From positions 1 through 13,811 of the forward strand of contig CAZILN010000435.1 in assembly GCA_964540005.1 (NCBI GenBank): a DNA stretch of 13,811 nucleotides, in the 5' to 3' direction. This stretch comes from CAZILN01 sp964540005 (GTDB taxonomy: Bacteria > Bacteroidota > Bacteroidia > Bacteroidales > SM23-62). Positions 12,471 to 13,811 of the stretch are shown here, in pieces (position 1 is the first letter of the stretch; each line of letters opens with the position of its first letter). The position numbers and the translations under genes are program-made. The notes under the pieces were generated by a model. That model saw nothing but the letters and a program-made list of their open reading frames with translations, made no database searches and had not been told where the DNA came from.

Positions 12471-13811
12471 TTATTTCGTCTGACCCAGGTACAGTGACAT
12501 CATAAAGATAGCATCGGCCGTCCCGTCCATAGTGGGTTCGTTGGTGGAATAATCACCGATGTCATCATGATAAACCACATAGTTGTTCTGGAATTCTGCA
12601 AACTCATCGGGACCCGAAAGGTGCAGGCCCAGCAGGCTGTTATAGATCGTCGCAAAAACCGGTCCGTCCACCAGTCCGCCCGGGACCTCTTTGTGCGTCA
12701 GGTACCATGTGCTGGTGTGCACATCAACAGGGTATTCCCCGCCTTCGGGTATCCCTGTGAACATGGAAGTACCCCATGGATTCCTCCCGAACAGCCAGTC
12801 AAGGTGTGCCATCATCAGTTCATGGTATTGCATGTCCCCCGTCATACGTTCATACAGGAGAACCTGGGTAATAAAAGCCGTGGTATAATTGTTCGAGCAC
12901 CAGATAAAGGGGACCCCCGCCGAATACGCATTTGTCCCGGCCCTTTTCTTAATATGTTCAATATTCTCCCTGTAATATTCTGCCAGTTGCTGTTTTGTTG
13001 TTTCATTGGCATGTGCATAAACAATGGCGTGAGCAACATTGCAGAATGGATAATATCGGTAATGGGCCACCGAATCATGATTCATCCAGGATGTTGAGGC
13101 TGCCTGCATGGCATACCTGGCCGCATCTGCAAAATATTGCTGTGCCCCGGTTGCCCTGTACAATTCAATGGCCCCCCATTCCATATCATCAGCCCAGGTG
13201 TCTTCCGAATACCTGTAGGGTGCCCCGTAAGAATTCCCCTGCTGGTATCCTTCCTGTGCCTTTCCCATATGGTACAGGTCGAATGCAGCCCTGAGGCATT
13301 TATTGGCAAAATCCTGATCGTTCAGCTCAATTTTCCAGATGCGGTATGCTATTGCCATGGCCGCAGCAGAGCGCCCGGCAAGGTTGGCGATCCCGGTTGC
13401 CTCGCTCTGGTATTGCTTCAGTCCCTGGGGTTCCCCGGTCGCAAAATAGACTACCCGCGCATTCCCCCTGCCCCATCCGTAGTCGGAGCTGTCCTTGTCA
13501 GGCCATTTCCATCCCATATGGTCGCGGTCGTCCGCCACCTGGTGAAAGAGCTGTCCGGGTGCCGGATGCATCTTATGGATCCAGTCCAGGCCCCACTTTG
13601 CTTCATCCAGAACATCAGGGATCCCGTTGGATCCCTGATGGCCCATGGCATCTGTTTTATCAGAGAATGTACCCGGATTTGCTTCCCAGGCCATCAGCAT
13701 TCGGGCGGTGGCATTGCTGGAGGTGATCAGGTACTTGAGCTGGTCACCTGCATCATGCCATCCTCCGCTGACATCGATCAGGGTGCTGTCAGGCATAGGT
13801 CCGTACATCGT
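12471..13811 (-). CDS. GH9 cellulase, N-terminus cut by the window edge
   Basis: At least 446 residues of the family 9 (alpha/alpha)6-barrel catalytic domain are present. The frame remains open to the right edge: the codon before the first in-window ATG is ACG, so that ATG need not be the start. GGWHDAGD holds the catalytic base aspartates of family 9. VDVHTSTWYLTHKEVPGGLVDGP carries the conserved histidine region, and STNEPTMDGTADAIFMM holds the catalytic acid glutamate (codon 12537-12539). FGRNPWGTSMFTG is another GH9 signature. The protein ends right after the barrel (SLYLGQTK), without a sorting domain or binding module. A signal peptide and an Ig-like domain, common at the N-terminus of this family, would lie beyond the window. 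It is probably the upstream partner of the GH5 gene. Confidence 0.93.
   Translation of the reverse strand, partial: TMYGPMPDSTLIDVSGGWHDAGDQLKYLITSSNATARMLMAWEANPGTFSDKTDAMGHQGSNGIPDVLDEAKWGLDWIHKMHPAPGQLFHQVADDRDHMGWKWPDKDSSDYGWGRGNARVVYFATGEPQGLKQYQSEATGIANLAGRSAAAMAIAYRIWKIELNDQDFANKCLRAAFDLYHMGKAQEGYQQGNSYGAPYRYSEDTWADDMEWGAIELYRATGAQQYFADAARYAMQAASTSWMNHDSVAHYRYYPFCNVAHAIVYAHANETTKQQLAEYYRENIEHIKKRAGTNAYSAGVPFIWCSNNYTTAFITQVLLYERMTGDMQYHELMMAHLDWLFGRNPWGTSMFTGIPEGGEYPVDVHTSTWYLTHKEVPGGLVDGPVFATIYNSLLGLHLSGPDEFAEFQNNYVVYHDDIGDYSTNEPTMDGTADAIFMMSLYLGQTK

Overview
The window looks like a piece of a Bacteroidota chromosome, probably Bacteroidales/Marinilabiliales-like. The evidence is the promoter style (TTTG, about 19-20 nt, TAnnTTTG, seen several times), the LytS/LytTR two-component pair, a DUF6577-type gene, secreted glycoside hydrolases of families 9 and 5, and a tRNA gene without an encoded CCA. 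The genus cannot be fixed from the sequence alone.

Layout. (1) Positions 1-817 are AT-rich and accessory in character. They hold the 5' part of a leftward DUF6577/AbiEi-like gene behind two tandem 45-bp operator-like repeats, a solitary IS150-like insertion-sequence end, a second copy of a tRNA 3' end (att-like), and a nested inverted-repeat structure. (2) At 818-893 is tRNA-Pro(GGG), leftward. (3) Positions 955-3319 form a divergent regulatory module: a leftward 129-residue MotA/TolQ/ExbB-like membrane protein and a rightward LytS-type histidine kinase with a LytTR response regulator (ATGA overlap). The 203-bp gap between them carries two pairs of 9-bp direct repeats, each pair with a 21-bp period and each placed the same distance upstream of one of the two divergent promoters. 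(4) Positions 3323-10711 are a leftward molybdenum-hydroxylase cluster. In transcription order it holds a polytopic membrane protein, an XdhC-MocA fusion (molybdopterin-cytosine-dinucleotide cofactor maturation), a [2Fe-2S] small subunit, and two tandem paralogous Tat-exported IorB-type molybdopterin subunits. (5) Positions 10855-13811, also leftward, hold a THEP1-like nucleoside triphosphatase preceded by a GH5 endoglucanase and the C-terminal part of a GH9 cellulase that runs off the right end.

How the parts work together. The molybdenum cluster is coherent: the fusion protein would make and protect the cytidylated cofactor, the small subunit would carry electrons from the active site, and two alternative large subunits would give two related periplasmic oxidoreductases. 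Their substrates are unknown. No FAD or cytochrome subunit is present here. The GH9 and GH5 enzymes point to beta-glucan or cellulose degradation. The two-component system most likely controls itself and the small ion-channel-like gene. The left end looks like a decayed integration site next to a toxin-antitoxin-like locus.
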